DNA of 64,000 bases from JALZKA01 sp963753385 (GTDB taxonomy: Bacteria > Actinomycetota > Thermoleophilia > Solirubrobacterales > 70-9). The DNA is taken from assembly GCA_963753385.1 (NCBI GenBank), contig CAVWCC010000007.1, positions 62,001 to 126,000 on the forward strand, read 5' to 3'. Below the pieces are notes generated by a model. The model ran no database searches. It was not told the origin of the DNA and was given only the letters and a program-made list of their open reading frames with translations. This document shows, in pieces, positions 25,084 through 35,413 of the stretch. Every line of letters begins with the position of its first letter. Within the stretch, counting starts at the first letter, position 1. A program made the position numbers and the translations under genes.

Positions 25084-25605
25084 TTACACCTTCTTCACCT
25101 GGTCGTAGCCGACCTCGACCGGGGTCTCGCGGCCGAAGATCGAGACCAGGATCTTGAGACGCTGCGCGTCCTCGTTGATCTCGGCGATCTCGCCGGAGAA
25201 GTCGGACATCGGGCCCGAGATCACCTTGACGGTCTCGCCGACGTCGAACTGGGCGCGGGCGCGTGGGCGCTCGGCGGTCTCGCGGTGCATCAGGCGGTCG
25301 ACCTCGGGCTGCGAGAGTGGGATCGGCTTGTTGCGCGAGCCCACGAACCCGGTGACCCCCGGCGTGTTCTTGACGAGGTTCCAGGCGTCATCGGTCATCT
25401 CCATGTTGACCAGCACGTAACCGGGCATCGTTCGTTTCTCGACCGAGATCCGCTGGCCGTCCTTCAGCTCCGAGACCTGCTCGGTGGGGACGACGACCTG
25501 GCGCACGCGCTGGCGCGCGCCCATCGTCTCGACTCGGTGCTCGAGGTTGTTCTTGACCTTCTTCTCGTGGCCCGAGTAGGTGTTGATCACGTACCAGCGA
25601 AACAT
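25084..25605 (-). CDS. nusG: Transcription termination/antitermination protein NusG
   Basis: 173 residues, intact. NGN domain begins MFRWYVINTYSGHEKKVKNN and includes RTMPGYVLVNMEMTDDAWNL; KOW domain DVGETVKVISGPMSDFSGEI to the C-terminus. Follows secE by 45 bp. Downstream is the WbaP gene rather than rplK. Confidence 0.98.
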   Translation of the reverse strand: MFRWYVINTYSGHEKKVKNNLEHRVETMGARQRVRQVVVPTEQVSELKDGQRISVEKRTMPGYVLVNMEMTDDAWNLVKNTPGVTGFVGSRNKPIPLSQPEVDRLMHRETAERPRARAQFDVGETVKVISGPMSDFSGEIAEINEDAQRLKILVSIFGRETPVEVGYDQVKKV

Positions 25606-25650
25606 GCTTTGACTCAGTCCTCAGTTCTTGGTGGTGGTGTTGGCCGCGCT

Positions 25651-26223
25651 CTAGAGGATGCGCTGGACGAGCCAGTTGAAGGCACCGTCGAGCACTCCCA
25701 GGTAGGCGGCGGCGACGGCGATGAAGACGAGGGTCACGGCGGAGGCCTGGATCAGCGTGTCGCGGGTCGGCCACTGGACGCGCCGCAGCTCCGCGACGCA
25801 CGACGCGAGGAAGCCCATGACCCGGCCGCGCTCGCGCTCGACCGGCTCGTCCCGCGGCTTGCGCCGCTCGACCGAGGCCTGAGCCGCCTGCTTACGCTCC
25901 CGCTCCAGGCGCTTCTGCTCGCGACGGGTGATCTTGTCGGCGGGCGGCTCGACCTCCTCTGCCGGTACCTCGGCCGGCAGGGCAGCGGCGGCCTGCGCAG
26001 GCGCGGTTTCGCCGCGCGAGGGCGCGGGCGCCTCCGGCTCGGTCGGCGCGCCCCTCAGCTCGTCGAGGTTCGCGCCCTGCTCCGCAAGCTCGGCCTCGGC
26101 GACATCCGCCGACTCGGGCACCTGGGTGCGGTGCTGCGCTTCGGACTGGCCGTCGCTCCCCTGCTGCTCGCGGGCCTGGCGCTTGCGCTGCTCCGCCTTC
26201 CGCTGTGCCCTCGACTTAGCCAC
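25651..26223 (-). CDS. secE: Preprotein translocase subunit SecE with long charged N-terminus
   Basis: 190 residues. The SecE domain is at the end: FLASCVAELRRVQWPTRDTL then one TM helix (ASAVTLVFIAVAAAYLGVLD). The first 130 residues are a charged, low-complexity extension (Lys/Arg/Glu/Gln, then Glu/Pro/Ala), much longer than in most SecE. Part of rpmG-secE-nusG. Confidence 0.95.
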   Translation of the reverse strand: MAKSRAQRKAEQRKRQAREQQGSDGQSEAQHRTQVPESADVAEAELAEQGANLDELRGAPTEPEAPAPSRGETAPAQAAAALPAEVPAEEVEPPADKITRREQKRLERERKQAAQASVERRKPRDEPVERERGRVMGFLASCVAELRRVQWPTRDTLIQASAVTLVFIAVAAAYLGVLDGAFNWLVQRIL

Positions 26224-26241
26224 TTCTCCGGCCCTTCGGGC

Positions 26242-26406
26242 TCAGCGCGTTTCCTTGTGCGCCGTGTGCTTGCCGCACCAGCGGCAGTACTTGCGCATCC
26301 CGATCCGGTCGGGCGTGTTCCGCCGCGACTTGTTCGTCTGGTAGTTCCGCCGCTTGCACTCCTCGCAGGCGAGGGTGACGGCGATTCGGACGTCTCCGCG
26401 AGCCAT
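26242..26406 (-). CDS. rpmG: 50S ribosomal protein L33
   Basis: 54 residues from ATG 26406 with AGAGGAG upstream. Zinc-type L33: CEECKRRNYQTNKSRRNTPD and CRWCGKH give four cysteines. First gene of rpmG-secE-nusG, a common actinobacterial arrangement. Confidence 0.96.
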   Translation of the reverse strand: MARGDVRIAVTLACEECKRRNYQTNKSRRNTPDRIGMRKYCRWCGKHTAHKETR

Positions 26407-26446
26407 TCGCTCCTCTTTTGTGACCGCCGCGCGGCGGCTCCATACG

Positions 26447-26477
26447 AAAAAAAGACCTCTGCGCCGAGGCGCGAGGT
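26447..26477 (-). terminator. Intrinsic terminator upstream of rpmG
   Basis: Minus strand ACCTC/GAGGT plus GCGC/GCGC stem, then seven U, ending 41 nt before rpmG. It either ends the secreted-protein gene at 26544-26970 or attenuates the rpmG-secE-nusG operon. Confidence 0.7.
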
Positions 26478-26494
26478 GGAGCAAGGATAGCGCG

Positions 26495-26522
26495 GGCGCC
26501 GGGGCAGGATGGCCCCGGCGCC
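26495..26522. repeat. Strong 11-bp inverted repeat
   Basis: GGCGCCGGGGC and GCCCCGGCGCC are perfect arms around AGGATG. It lies just after the stop of the gene at 26544 and 18 bp before the terminator hairpin. Probably a transcript-end stabiliser, or part of a longer rpmG leader. Confidence 0.8.
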
Positions 26523-26543
26523 GACGCGTCTAAGACCTGCTGC

Positions 26544-26970
26544 TCAGAAGGCCTCGACCGCCTCCGAGGTCGCCGCCTTGCAGACGATCTTCCCCTTCTT
26601 CTGCTTCTTGACCTTGGCTTTGTAGTTGCCGGGCGCGTTGTAGGCGTCGCTCGCCGACAGCTCGTACTTGCCCTGCTTGTTGGTCTTGTCCTGGCCGAAC
26701 TTGCCGCCGCCGACCTGGGAGATCACGACGGTGCGGCCCTTCTTGCACTTCTTCTTGGCCTTGTTCGAGGCGTTGCCCTTCGCGGACACCTTGCCGCTGA
26801 AGGCCGCTTCCTCGTAGTAGTACGGGTCGTACGGGTCGCCCGAGCCCCCCGGCGTGAACTTCAGGGTGACCTTGGAATTGACCTTCTCCTTCTTGCGCGG
26901 CACTCGCCACGATGCCGCCCACGGCGAGAATCGCGATGAGGGCCAGGACGAGAGCACTGAGCTTCTTCAT
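26544..26970 (-). CDS. Secreted small protein, unknown (frameshifted)
   Basis: Signal peptide MKKLSALVLALIAILAVGGI then VASAA. A frameshift near 26895 leads into VNSKVTLKFTPGGSGDPYDP, YYYEEAAFSGKVSAKGN, KKKCKKGRTVVISQVGGGKF and IVCKAATSEAVEAF. It has two cysteines and many Lys/Gly/Tyr, likely a beta-sandwich surface protein. Repaired length is about 140 residues. No known family recognised. Confidence 0.6.
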
Positions 26971-27004
26971 GACCTTCCTTCCTGGATCGCATTGACAGGT
27001 CCTA

Positions 27005-28163
27005 TCACCGGCCGAACCGCTTGAACGACCTGAACGCCGGCTTGCGGTCGCCGTTCGCGAAGAACGCGCCGGTCTGGAACGTCGTCCGGCCGCAGTCGGA
27101 CTGCTGGTAGCTCTGGTCGCGGATCAGGAAGTTGATCGCGACGCTTGCCCCCTGCCGCTGGAATGAACGCAGGGCCTCTGAGATCCACCGCGCGTGCGTT
27201 CTCTTCGGGATCCCGGTGCACTTGTCGGGAGGCTTCGTTTCCCACCAGAACTCGGTCAGCCAAACCGGGTGGCGGCCACCGGTCACCCGGTTCCTCTTCT
27301 CCGCCTTGCGGAGCGTGCGAACCACGGCGTGAACGTCGGGTGTCGCGACGTCGTCGGGGTGAAGCGCGCTCCGGTTCGGCCCGCCCGAGGTGTTGATCGG
27401 ATGGTGCGCGAGCGCGTCGAACCTGGCGCTTCGTGCTGCACTTGACCGGCTTCAGCTTCCTCCGTCCCTTCAGGCAGAGCAGGTCGCGCAGGAAGGCGAG
27501 CGGCCGGGTGCGATCGGTGCCAGGGGCCCCGCCGTAGGGCGCGGTCCCCCCGCTGACGACGACGGCATCCGGCTGCACGGCGTGCACGCCGGCGTAGAAC
27601 GCGTTCAGCATCCGGCGGTAGTGCTCGGGCGCGAAGGGCTTCTTGCCGACGTACTGCGGGTTGAGGAAGGTGTAGAGGTTGGGCTCGTTCCAGGCCTGGT
27701 AGTAGCGAACGGCCGGGCTGAACTGTGCCGCCAGAGCCTGGCCGAACTGCGCCGAACTTGTCCGGATCCGGCTTCCACGTTCCCGCGAGGACGCCGCCCG
27801 GCCGGTTGGCCGCCTCCGCCCACGCCGGCGCCTTCGAGACCGTCAGCAGGACTCCGAGCCCGTGCGCATCGGCGTCGGCCACCGCCGCGGGGAGCTCACC
27901 CCAGTCGTAGGAGGCCGGGTCGGTGGGGTCAGCGGGTTCTGCCCCGGGGGCGACGGCTCGCCAGGAAACGTCGATGCGGACGATCTCGGACCGGGCGCTC
28001 TCGGCCTTTCCGAGCCAGGTTGCGCGAACGCCCGGGATCCGGAGAGCTGAAGAGGGGATCGGCGAAGCCGGTCCTCAGGCCGGCCGCCGCAGTGCCCGCG
28101 CAGCGCCAGCACGACACCCGCGGTCAGCGCAGCGGCGAGGCCACCGCGGCCGGATCGTCTCAC
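27005..28163 (-). CDS. Secreted clan GH-A glycoside hydrolase 4 (several frameshifts)
   Basis: Starts near GTG 28163, overlapping the stop of the DEYVE gene upstream. Recognisable pieces in three frames: a hydrophobic N-terminus LAAALTAGVVLALRG, VLLTVSKAPAWAEAANRPGG, the acid/base block WNEPNLYTFLNPQYVGKKPF, VVVSGGTAPYGGAPGTDRTR, the nucleophile block PVWLTEFWWET, and the C-terminal TGAFFANGDRKPAFRSFKRF. More distant from hydrolases 1-3, closer to GH39-like proteins with NEP motifs. It pairs with DEYVE protein 3. Confidence 0.65.
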
Positions 28164-28627
28164 GCGGGACCGGGACGCCTCCGGCTGCGCCGGAAGAGGA
28201 GGAACGCCACGGCCGCGACGAGCGCCGCGACGAGGACGATCGGGAGCGCGACGCCACTGCCCGACTCGGAATCGCCGGTCGAGGGCGCCCACGACGTCGG
28301 CGACGCCCGAGCGCTCGTCACGCTGGGAGGACGCCGGGTCACAGTCGCCGGCGTCACCCGACCCGTCATTCGGGGCCCGCTGCCCTGGGCGAGCGCGGCC
28401 GCGGCGGCGCCGTCGGAGCCAAGCTCCTCCAGCGAGGTCACCTGCGCTGGGGTGAGCGGGCCGCCGCCCCCGTCGTCGCCGCCGCCCTTGTCCGGCTTGC
28501 CGCCGCCGGCTCCGGGCAGCTCCTCGACGTACTCGTCGACGCCGGCGTTGCCCTGGCCGAGCGCCGCCGTCGGCACCGCCACCGGCGCGAGCACGAGCGC
28601 CGCGAGAATCGTCATCGCCTTGCGCAT
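28160..28627 (-). CDS. Small secreted, C-terminally anchored DEYVE protein 3
   Basis: 155 residues from an ATG at 28627. Signal peptide MRKAMTILAALVLAPVAVPT, then AGVDEYVEELPGAGG, a Gly/Asp-rich spacer with LTPAQVTSLEELG, and C-terminal SGVALPIVLVAALVAAVAFL plus LFRRSRRR. The middle contains a short stretch that looks out of frame. Here the DEYVE gene is upstream of its hydrolase and overlaps it by GTGA, the reverse of the order at 20-23 kb. Confidence 0.7.
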   Translation of the reverse strand: MRKAMTILAALVLAPVAVPTAALGQGNAGVDEYVEELPGAGGGKPDKGGGDDGGGGPLTPAQVTSLEELGSDGAAAAALAQGSGPRMTGRVTPATVTRRPPSVTSARASPTSWAPSTGDSESGSGVALPIVLVAALVAAVAFLLFRRSRRRPGPA

Positions 28628-28704
28628 GCCTGTTCATACGGAATCGTCGCACCAAAGCTGACTGCGCGTCAGCCGCACGCGGCCGCGGTCCGTATCTAGT
28701 GGCG

Positions 28705-30694
28705 ATGGATCCGAACGGGGGCAGCAACGCCGCAGCTCTCGGCCCGACGGCCGGCGGATCTCGGCGCCTCGGCGCTGGTGGCTCTGCGCGGCGCCGGGCC
28801 CTGGCTGGCCCAGGCCGGTCTGCCGCTGCTGCTCGTCGCTTACCTCGGGCTGCGAGGCGGCGGCTACGACGCGATCGTCCGCGGCGAGATCGGCGTCGCC
28901 GTGTGGTGGATCGTGCTGCTCGGCGCCGCGGTCGGCGCGCTGCCCGTCGCGCGGCTGAGCCGCGGCGCCTGGGTCGCGATCGGGCTGCTGGCCGGCGTTC
29001 GCGGCGTGGACCGCGCTCGGGATCACGCTGGTCGGAGAGCGCCGAGCGCAGCATGGCCGAGGTCGGACGGGTCGCGGCCCTCATGGGTGTCTTCGTCCTG
29101 GCGCTCGCGGTCCAGGATCGAGACGGCCTGCGACGGATGGTGGGCGGCGTGGCCGCCGGCATCGTGCTCGTCGGGGCGGTCGCTCTGCTCTCGCGCTTCC
29201 ATCCGGCCTGGTTCCCCGACCTCGAGGCGCCCAGCTTCCTGCCCGAGTCACAGGCCCGCCTGCACTACCCGCTCGACTACTGGAACGGCCTCGCGGCCTT
29301 CACCGCGATCGGCATCCCGCTGCTGCTGGCGCTCGCGACCGCTGCGCGCCACCCCGTCGCCCGGTCGCTCGCCGCGGCGGCGCATTCCGGCGCTCGGCCT
29401 GGCCCTGTTCTTCACGCTTTCCCGCGGCGGCGCCGGCGCGCTCGCGGTCGCGCTCGTCGTGCTGTTCGCCCTCCACCCCCGGCGCCTGGCGCTCCTCGCC
29501 TACGGGGCGCCGGCCGCGGTCGGGGCCGCCGTCCTCGTCGCCGCGGCGGACCAGCGCGAGGAGCTCGCCGACGGACTCACGACCGCCGCGCCGCCCAGGG
29601 CAACGAGATGCTGGCGATGACGATCGTGGTCTGCGCCGGGGTCGGCGCTGATGCACGGCTGGCGCTCGCGCTCGCCGACCGCCACGGCGTCGGGCCCCGC
29701 GTCGCGCCTGCCGCGGCGCCTCCCCGCGGCGGTCCTCGGCGCCGTCGCGGTGGCCGCAATCGTGCTCGCCCTCGTCGCGGGCCTGCCGGGCCAGATCTCC
29801 GACGCCTGGGAGGACTTCAAGGACCCCGCCGTGCCCGCCGCCGGCGCCGAGCGGTTCGACAGCGCGGGAGGGAGCGGGCGCTACCAGTTCTGGGAGACCG
29901 CCCTCGACGCCAACGCGAGCGAGCCCGCTGATCGGCATCGGCCCCGGCACCTACGAGTTCTTCTGGGCGCGCGAGGGCAGCCTGCCCGGCTTCGTCCGCG
30001 ACGCTCACTCGCTGTACCTGGAGACGCTCGCCGAGCTCGGGATCGTCGGCCTCGCTGCTGATCCTCGCGGTCGTGGCGACCCCGTTCGTGGCCGGCGCGC
30101 GCCGCGCTGCGCGCGCTCGCCTCGGCGCGACCGCGTGTACCTCGCGGCGGCGCTCGCGGGCTGCGCCGCGTTCGTGGTCGCGGCTGCGATCGACTGGGCG
30201 TGGGAGCTGACCGTGCTCCCGATCGCGTTCCTGCTGCTCGCGGCGGCCGTGGTCGGCCTGCCCGGGAACGATGATGCCCCCGTGCCCGATACCGGCGGCG
30301 CCGGCTGGCGCGGTTTGCCCTCCCGGCCCTGGCGGCCGTCGGGCTCGTCGCGGTCGCGATCCCGATGGCCGGCGCCGACGCGGTGCGCGACAGCCAGGCC
30401 GACGTTCGCGCACAGGATCTCTCGGCGGCCTTGGGCGAGGCGCAGCTCGGCCGGCGACATCGAGCCCTACGCAGCATCGCCGGACCTGCAGCAAGCGCTC
30501 GTGCTCGAGCTTCAGGGCGACCTCGAGGGCGCGCGTGGCCGCTGCCCGCGCGGCGACCGAGGCGGAGGGCACCAACTGGCAAACGTGGCTCGTCCTCTCG
30601 CGCCTCGAGGCCCGGGCGGGCAACGATGCGGCAGTCCATCGCCGCCTATCGTTGGGCGCGCGACCTGAACCCCCGATCGGCGCTGTTCCAATGA
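28705..30694 (+). CDS. O-antigen ligase/polymerase (Wzy-C) with TPR-like end, many frameshifts
   Basis: Multi-TM protein read across several frames: AQAGLPLLLVAYLGLRGGGY, MAEVGRVAALMGVFVLALAV, HYPLDYWNGLAAFTAIGIPL, LALFFTLSRGGAGALAVALV. The ligase hallmark is IGIGPGTYEFFWAREGS followed by DAHSLYLETLAELGIVGL. The last 120 residues look like tetratricopeptide-type helices (LVLELQGDLEGA, NWQTWLVLSRLEARAGNDAA). At least six single-base shifts are needed, mostly an extra G or C. The role would be polymerising or ligating lipid-linked glycan outside the membrane. Confidence 0.7.
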
Positions 30695-30938
30695 CGCACG
30701 ACTACGAACGATCGATCCCGAGCTCGACGAGATCGCCGCGCGCCTCGAGGCCGAGCGGGCGGTCCCCCGCGCCGGCCTTCCGGGGCGAGCTGGCGCGCCG
30801 GCTGCTGGCCGACCGCCAGCCCCGCGCCGCGCCGCGCGGCCTCCGTCGGCTCATCCCTGCGTATGCGCGGCTCCGGGGCCGTGCCTGATCGTGATCGCCG
30901 CAGTGGGCCTGGTCGGCGTCGGACCGTTCGCGACCTGA
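30691..30938 (+). CDS. Small membrane protein, possible anti-sigma-like (frameshifted)
   Basis: ATG overlaps the previous stop (ATGA). Pieces in different frames: PELDEIAARLEAERAVPR, FRGELARRLLADR, LRRLIPAYA, then a hydrophobic end LIVIAAVGLVGVGPFAT before TGA 30938. This N-cytoplasmic, one-TM plan resembles short anti-sigma-like proteins encoded beside ECF sigma factors. It converges end-to-end with the sigma gene. The assignment is by context only. Confidence 0.4.
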
Positions 30939-31490
30939 TCAGATCCGCGCCCGCCACGCCTCCCTCGCGCCCTCGAGCTCTGCCCGCAGACGCCGGAGCG
31001 AGCGCGACAGGATCTGCTGGACGTTGGCGAGGGTCAGCCCGGTCATCTCGGCGATCTCCGCACCGGTCATGTCGCCGCCGAAGCGCAGCGCGATCAGCTC
31101 CCGCTCGCGCTCGCCCAGGCGCTCGAGCGCGCGCGCCAGATCCGGCTCGGGCCCGAGCACGCGCTCGTCCGGCTCGACGCGTCGGCCGACATCTGCTCGC
31201 GATGCGTCCTCCCCATCGGGAGTCGGCTGCTGCGTGTGCGCTGCGGTCGCTTCGGTAGTGGTCGATCAGCAGCGTTGCGGGCGATGGCCAGCAGCCACGT
31301 CCTCGCGCTGGCGCGCCCGGGTCGAACGCGGCCCACGCCCGCAGCGCCCGCTCGAACGTGACCTGCGTGAGGTCCTCGGCCTCCTCGCGCGAGTCCGACG
31401 CGGTAGCCGAAGATAGCCGTAGACGTCCCAGACGTGGTCGTCGTAGGCCTCGGCGAACTCCTGCCTCGCCTCGATCCACCGCGCCGCAGG
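30939..31490 (-). CDS. ECF-type RNA polymerase sigma factor (frameshifted)
   Basis: Region 4 is clean: ALERLGERERELIALRFGGD then MTGAEIAEMTGLTLANVQQI and LSRSLRRLRAEL, a typical sigma-70 helix-turn-helix. Region 2 is recognisable in other frames (QEFAEAYDDHVWDVYGYLR, SREEAEDLTQVTFERALRAW, AFDP, and LLIDHYRSDR). At least three shifts. Start uncertain, about 31490. It may control part of the glycan island, but no target promoters are evident. Confidence 0.7.
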
Positions 31491-31524
31491 CTAGTGAAGC
31501 AGCGCCGTGAGCTAACGTCCGCCC

Positions 31525-32531
31525 GTGTCGGCGCCGCGGAACCTGACGGCAACCGTGATCGTGCCCAGCGCGAGCGCCGAGCGGGTCGCGGACCTCTTGC
31601 GGTCGCTGAGCGAGCAGACCGCACCGGCACGAGACGATCGTCGTCGACAACGGCTCCGCGGGCGGCAGCGTCGGCCGAGCCTGTGCGGCGAGTTCGACTT
31701 CGCCGAGGGCGCTCGCGCCGGAACGGAACCTCGGGTTCTCGCGCCGCGGTGAACCTCGCCGCGCGCGACGCCTGCGGCCGATGCGATCGTCGTGGTCAAC
31801 GACGACGCCGACCTGCGACCCGGGCTTCGTCGGCAGCATCGTCGCGGCACTGGGTCGGGACGGCGACGTCGTGATGGCCGCCGGCGTCATGCGCGACGGC
31901 GAGGCGACCGGCCTGATCGACACGGCGGGAATCGAGATCGACCGCACCCTCCTCGCGTTCGACTACCTGAACGGCGAGCCGCTCGACCGTGCTCGACCGC
32001 GGCGTCCCCGAGCCGGTCGGCCCGTCGGGCGCCGCAGCGGCCTACCGACCTCGACGCGTTCCTCGAGGCGGGCGGATTCGACGAGCGGATCTTCGCGTAC
32101 TGGGAGGACGTCGATCTGGCATTGCGCGATGCGCGCGCTCGGCGGGATCGCTGCGCGCTCGCGCCGACGGCGCCCTCGGCACCCACAGCACTCGGCAACG
32201 CTGGGCTCCGGCTCGCCGCGCAAGAACTACCTGATGGGCTTCGGGCGCGGCTATCTGCTGCGGAAGTGGGGGGTATGGAGCCTCGCGCGCGGGCGCCCGC
32301 GATCCTCGGCCGCGAGGCCACGATCTGCCTCGGGCAGATCGTCCTCGACCGCAACCTCCGCGGCGATCGCCGGGCGGGTCGCGGGGACGCGGGCGGGCGC
32401 CGCCGTCCGTGACTACCCGGCTGGCGTGATCGCCGGCGTCTCCCGGCGGCGGGAGCGCCGGATCCCTCCGCCGCCGCGCCCGGCGGCGGCTGCGCCTGCG
32501 CGGCGCCGGAGCGCGCGGCGCGTCCACATGA
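31525..32531 (+). CDS. GT2 glycosyltransferase, rhamnosyltransferase-like (many frameshifts)
   Basis: GTG 31525. N-terminus LTATVIVPSASAERVADLLR. After single-base corrections: ETIVVDNGSAGGSVAELCGE, PERNLGFSRAVNLAARDA, IVVVNDDADLRPGFVGSIVA, then EAGGFDERIFAYWEDVDLAL. These are the GT2 DXD-like and ED motifs. About eight extra bases in 1 kb, the densest such stretch in the window. The end overlaps the next GT by ATGA near 32528. Confidence 0.65.
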
Positions 32532-33746
32532 CGCCGGCACGGGCGCTCGTGGTCCTTCACGTCGAGACCGCCTCGGGGCCGCAGCGCTCGCTCGCTCCGC
32601 GGCTGGAGCGCCTGCGTGAACAGCGGGACCGAGCTGACCTTCCTGCTGCCCGCGCCCGGCGCCGCCGGCCGACTGGGCCGCCGGGCTGGGAGAGGTCAGG
32701 ACCGGGATCCCCGGCGCTCTCATGCTCCCATCCGGCCCGGCCCAGGGCCGGCGCGCGTGGCGGGCCCTGGAGCCCAGCGGCGCCTGACCGCCGCCGCCGT
32801 CCGGGACACGCGGCAGCGAGCTCGCGATCGTGTCCTCGCCGACGATGCTCGGGGCGCTTCGCGGCGCCCGCCGGGCCGGCGCCGCGACGCTCCTCTACTG
32901 CGGCGAGGTGCTGGCCCGCGGCGGGATCCGGGGGCTCGGGGGAGCGGTCGTCGGACGGCTCGCCGCCCGCAACGCCGACGCCGTGGTCGCCGCCTCGCAG
33001 GTGGTCGGCCGCCCGTACCAGCGGCCTCGGCGCGCCGGTCACGGTGATCAACCCCCCGATCGTCCGAGCCGCCCGACCCCGGACGAGCTGCGCCGGCGGG
33101 GCGCCGCTTGGCGCGCCGAGTCGGGGCCTCGCCCGGACGCGCCCGTGGTCGCGTCGCTGGGCGCGATCACCGAGGGCCGAGGTCAGGACCTGCTGGTGCG
33201 CGCGCTGGCCGAGGCGCGCGACGCTGGGAAGCCCTGGCTCCTGGCGATCGGCGGCGAGACCTACGACCGCCCGCGCGACCGTCGCCTACGCGGCCGAGCT
33301 CGGGCGAGCTGATCGCCGCGCTCGGCCTCGTCGGATCGCGTCCACCTGCTCGGCGCGGTGGACGACCCGTGGGCGCTCTACGCGGGCGCCGACGTGTTCG
33401 TCAACCCCGCCCAGGTGCCCGAGGGCTTCGGCCGCGCCCCGTGCGAAGCGCTGGCCGCGCGGGTGCCCCGTGGTCGCGACCCGCGTCGGCGGCGTCGAAG
33501 AGGCGCTGCGCGACGGAGAGACCGCGCTGCTGGTCGATCCCGGCTCGCCCGCGGCGCTCGCCGGCGCCGTCGCCCGGCTGCTCGGCGATCGCCGAGCTGG
33601 CCCGGCGGCTCGCCGCCGCGGGCGCCGCCGATGTCGCGCGACGGCTCGCCCCGGAGGCGGGGCAACCCGCGTTCGAGGCGGCGATCGAGGCTGCGCTCGC
33701 GTCGCGCCGCGCGGGTCAGAGCAGCTCGGCGACCCGGGGCGCCTGA
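32528..33746 (+). CDS. GT4 glycosyltransferase (frameshifted)
   Basis: Starts MTPARALVVLHVETASGPQR. C-terminal GT-B donor domain: VVASLGAITEGRGQDLLVRA, VHLLGAVDDPWALYAGADVF, and EGFGRAPCEALA followed by VVATRVGGVEEALRDGETAL, the EX7E-type region of GT4. At least five single-base insertions. The 3' end overlaps the convergent ABC permease by about 30 bp; the true stop may be earlier. Confidence 0.7.
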
Positions 33747-34623
33747 CGCACGAACAGCCAGAACCCCGCAACGCAGACGCCGATGCCGATCGCCGCCGAG
33801 CCCAGCAGCGCCGGCCAGCCCACGGTCTCGACGACCGACGGCGCATCGGGGTGCAGGATCCAGATCCGAGCCTGGGTGATGATGGGCGCGAGCGGGTTCA
33901 GCGCGACGATCTCCTGGAACTGGCGCGGGCACGCGCTCCAACGGGTAGAGGATCGGGCTCGCATAGAACAGGGCCCGGGCGATCACCGCCCAGATCTGGC
34001 CGACGTCTCTGATCCGGACGAACAGCGTCGAGAGCAGGAGCGCCACCCCGGTCGTGAGGATCCCCAGGGCCAGGAAGGCGACGGGGACCAGGAGCCAGGT
34101 CCACAGCGCACCCTGCCCGAAGGCGAGCACGAAGCCGAGCGTGACGAGCAGGTTGATCACGCCGGTCATCCCGGTCGAGAGCACCACGGAGAGCGGGATC
34201 ACGATCCTCGGGAAGTGCATCTTGCGCACCACCGGCTCGTTCCGAACGAGGGCGCCGAGGGCGGTGCCGGTCGCGTCCTGCGAAGAACATGAACAGCATG
34301 ATCCCCAGCAGGACCATCAGCGCGTACTCCTCGATCCCACCGCCGAAGCCGAGGACCTGGGTGAACACGAAGTAGAGGACCCCGAACAGCGTCAGCGGCC
34401 GCAGGATCGCCCAGACGTGGCCCAGCACCGATGTCCGGTACTGGAGCCGGTACTGCTGCGCCGAGGTCAGCCAGAGCAGGTTGAGGAAGCGCCGCCGGCC
34501 CCCGCCGAACGCCGACGGCCCCTCGATCGGGCGCAGCGGCTGCGGCGCCGCCGGCGCCATCCGCTCGCGTGGAGAGCCCTCGGCGCGCTCCACGCGCAAC
34601 GGCCTGGTCGACACCTCGCTCAT
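33716..34623 (-). CDS. wzm: ABC-2 type polysaccharide export permease (Wzm-like, frameshifted)
   Basis: ATG 34623. Read with one or more shifts near 34280: LWLTSAQQYRLQYRTSVLGH, WAILRPLTLFGVLYFVF, NEPVVRKMHFPRIVIPLSVV, then several TM helices and FYASPILYPLERVP, a typical ABC2_membrane end. Together with the ATPase just upstream it would export lipid-linked polysaccharide. ATGA overlap with the ATPase gene. Confidence 0.8.
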
Positions 34624-35404
34624 GCCGGCGCCCCGTTCCCGCTGGCGGGGGGAGCGGCCAGCGGCCGCGCCGCGCAGCGACTCGTACTCCTGCGCGACCT
34701 CCTCCGGGCTCCCGGCGGCGAGCACGCGGCCACCTTCGAGCAGCAGCGCCTCGTCGCAGTGCGCTGCAGGGCTTCCATCGAGTGCGTCACCAGGACCCCG
34801 GTCCGGCCGGACTCCCGGAGCTGCGAGAAGGTCGCGGCGCACTTCTCCTGAAAGCCCGGCGTCGCCCACCGCCAGGACCTCGTCGAACAGCAGCAGGTCG
34901 GCGTCGACGTGCACCATCGTCGCGAAGCCGAGCCGGGCGCGCATCCCGGACGAGTAGTTCTTGAGCTTCAGGTGCTCGAAGTCCCGGAGCTCCGCGAAGT
35001 CGATGATCTCCGGATAGCGCGCCCGCGCCTCGCTCGGCTCGAGCCCCATCATCACCGCGTTCATGACGACGTTGTCGTAGGCCTCGAGCTCGTTGTTGAA
35101 GCCGACGCCCAGCTCGATGATCGGGGCCAGGCGACCGGCCGCCCGGATCTCGCCGGCGTCCGGCCGGTAGATGCCGGCCACCAGCTTCAGCAGCGTGCTC
35201 TTGCCGGAGCCGTTGCGCCCGGCGATCCCGAGGAACTCGCCGCGGCCGACCCGGAAGCTGACGTCGCGGAGAACCTCGAGCTCGGTGGTCGCCGGGCGTG
35301 AGGCCCGCGAGGAGCCGCTCGCGCAACGTGTCAACCCGCCGGGTGGGCAGCCGAAAGCTCTTGGAGAGGTTGTCGACTGCGAGGGCGGTGGCGGCCGGGC
35401 TTCA
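34620..35404 (-). CDS. wzt: ABC transporter ATPase for polysaccharide export (Wzt-like, frameshifted)
   Basis: Walker A GIAGRNGSGKSTLLKLVAG, signature LKNYSSGMRARLGFA, Walker B DADLLLFDEVLAVGD, then VLVTHSMEAL and the usual EEVAQEY end. Three or more single-base insertions, including one after ATG AAG CCC near 35398. The long Wzt carbohydrate-binding domain is absent. Paired with the permease. Confidence 0.8.
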
Positions 35405-35413
35405 TCGGGCTGG

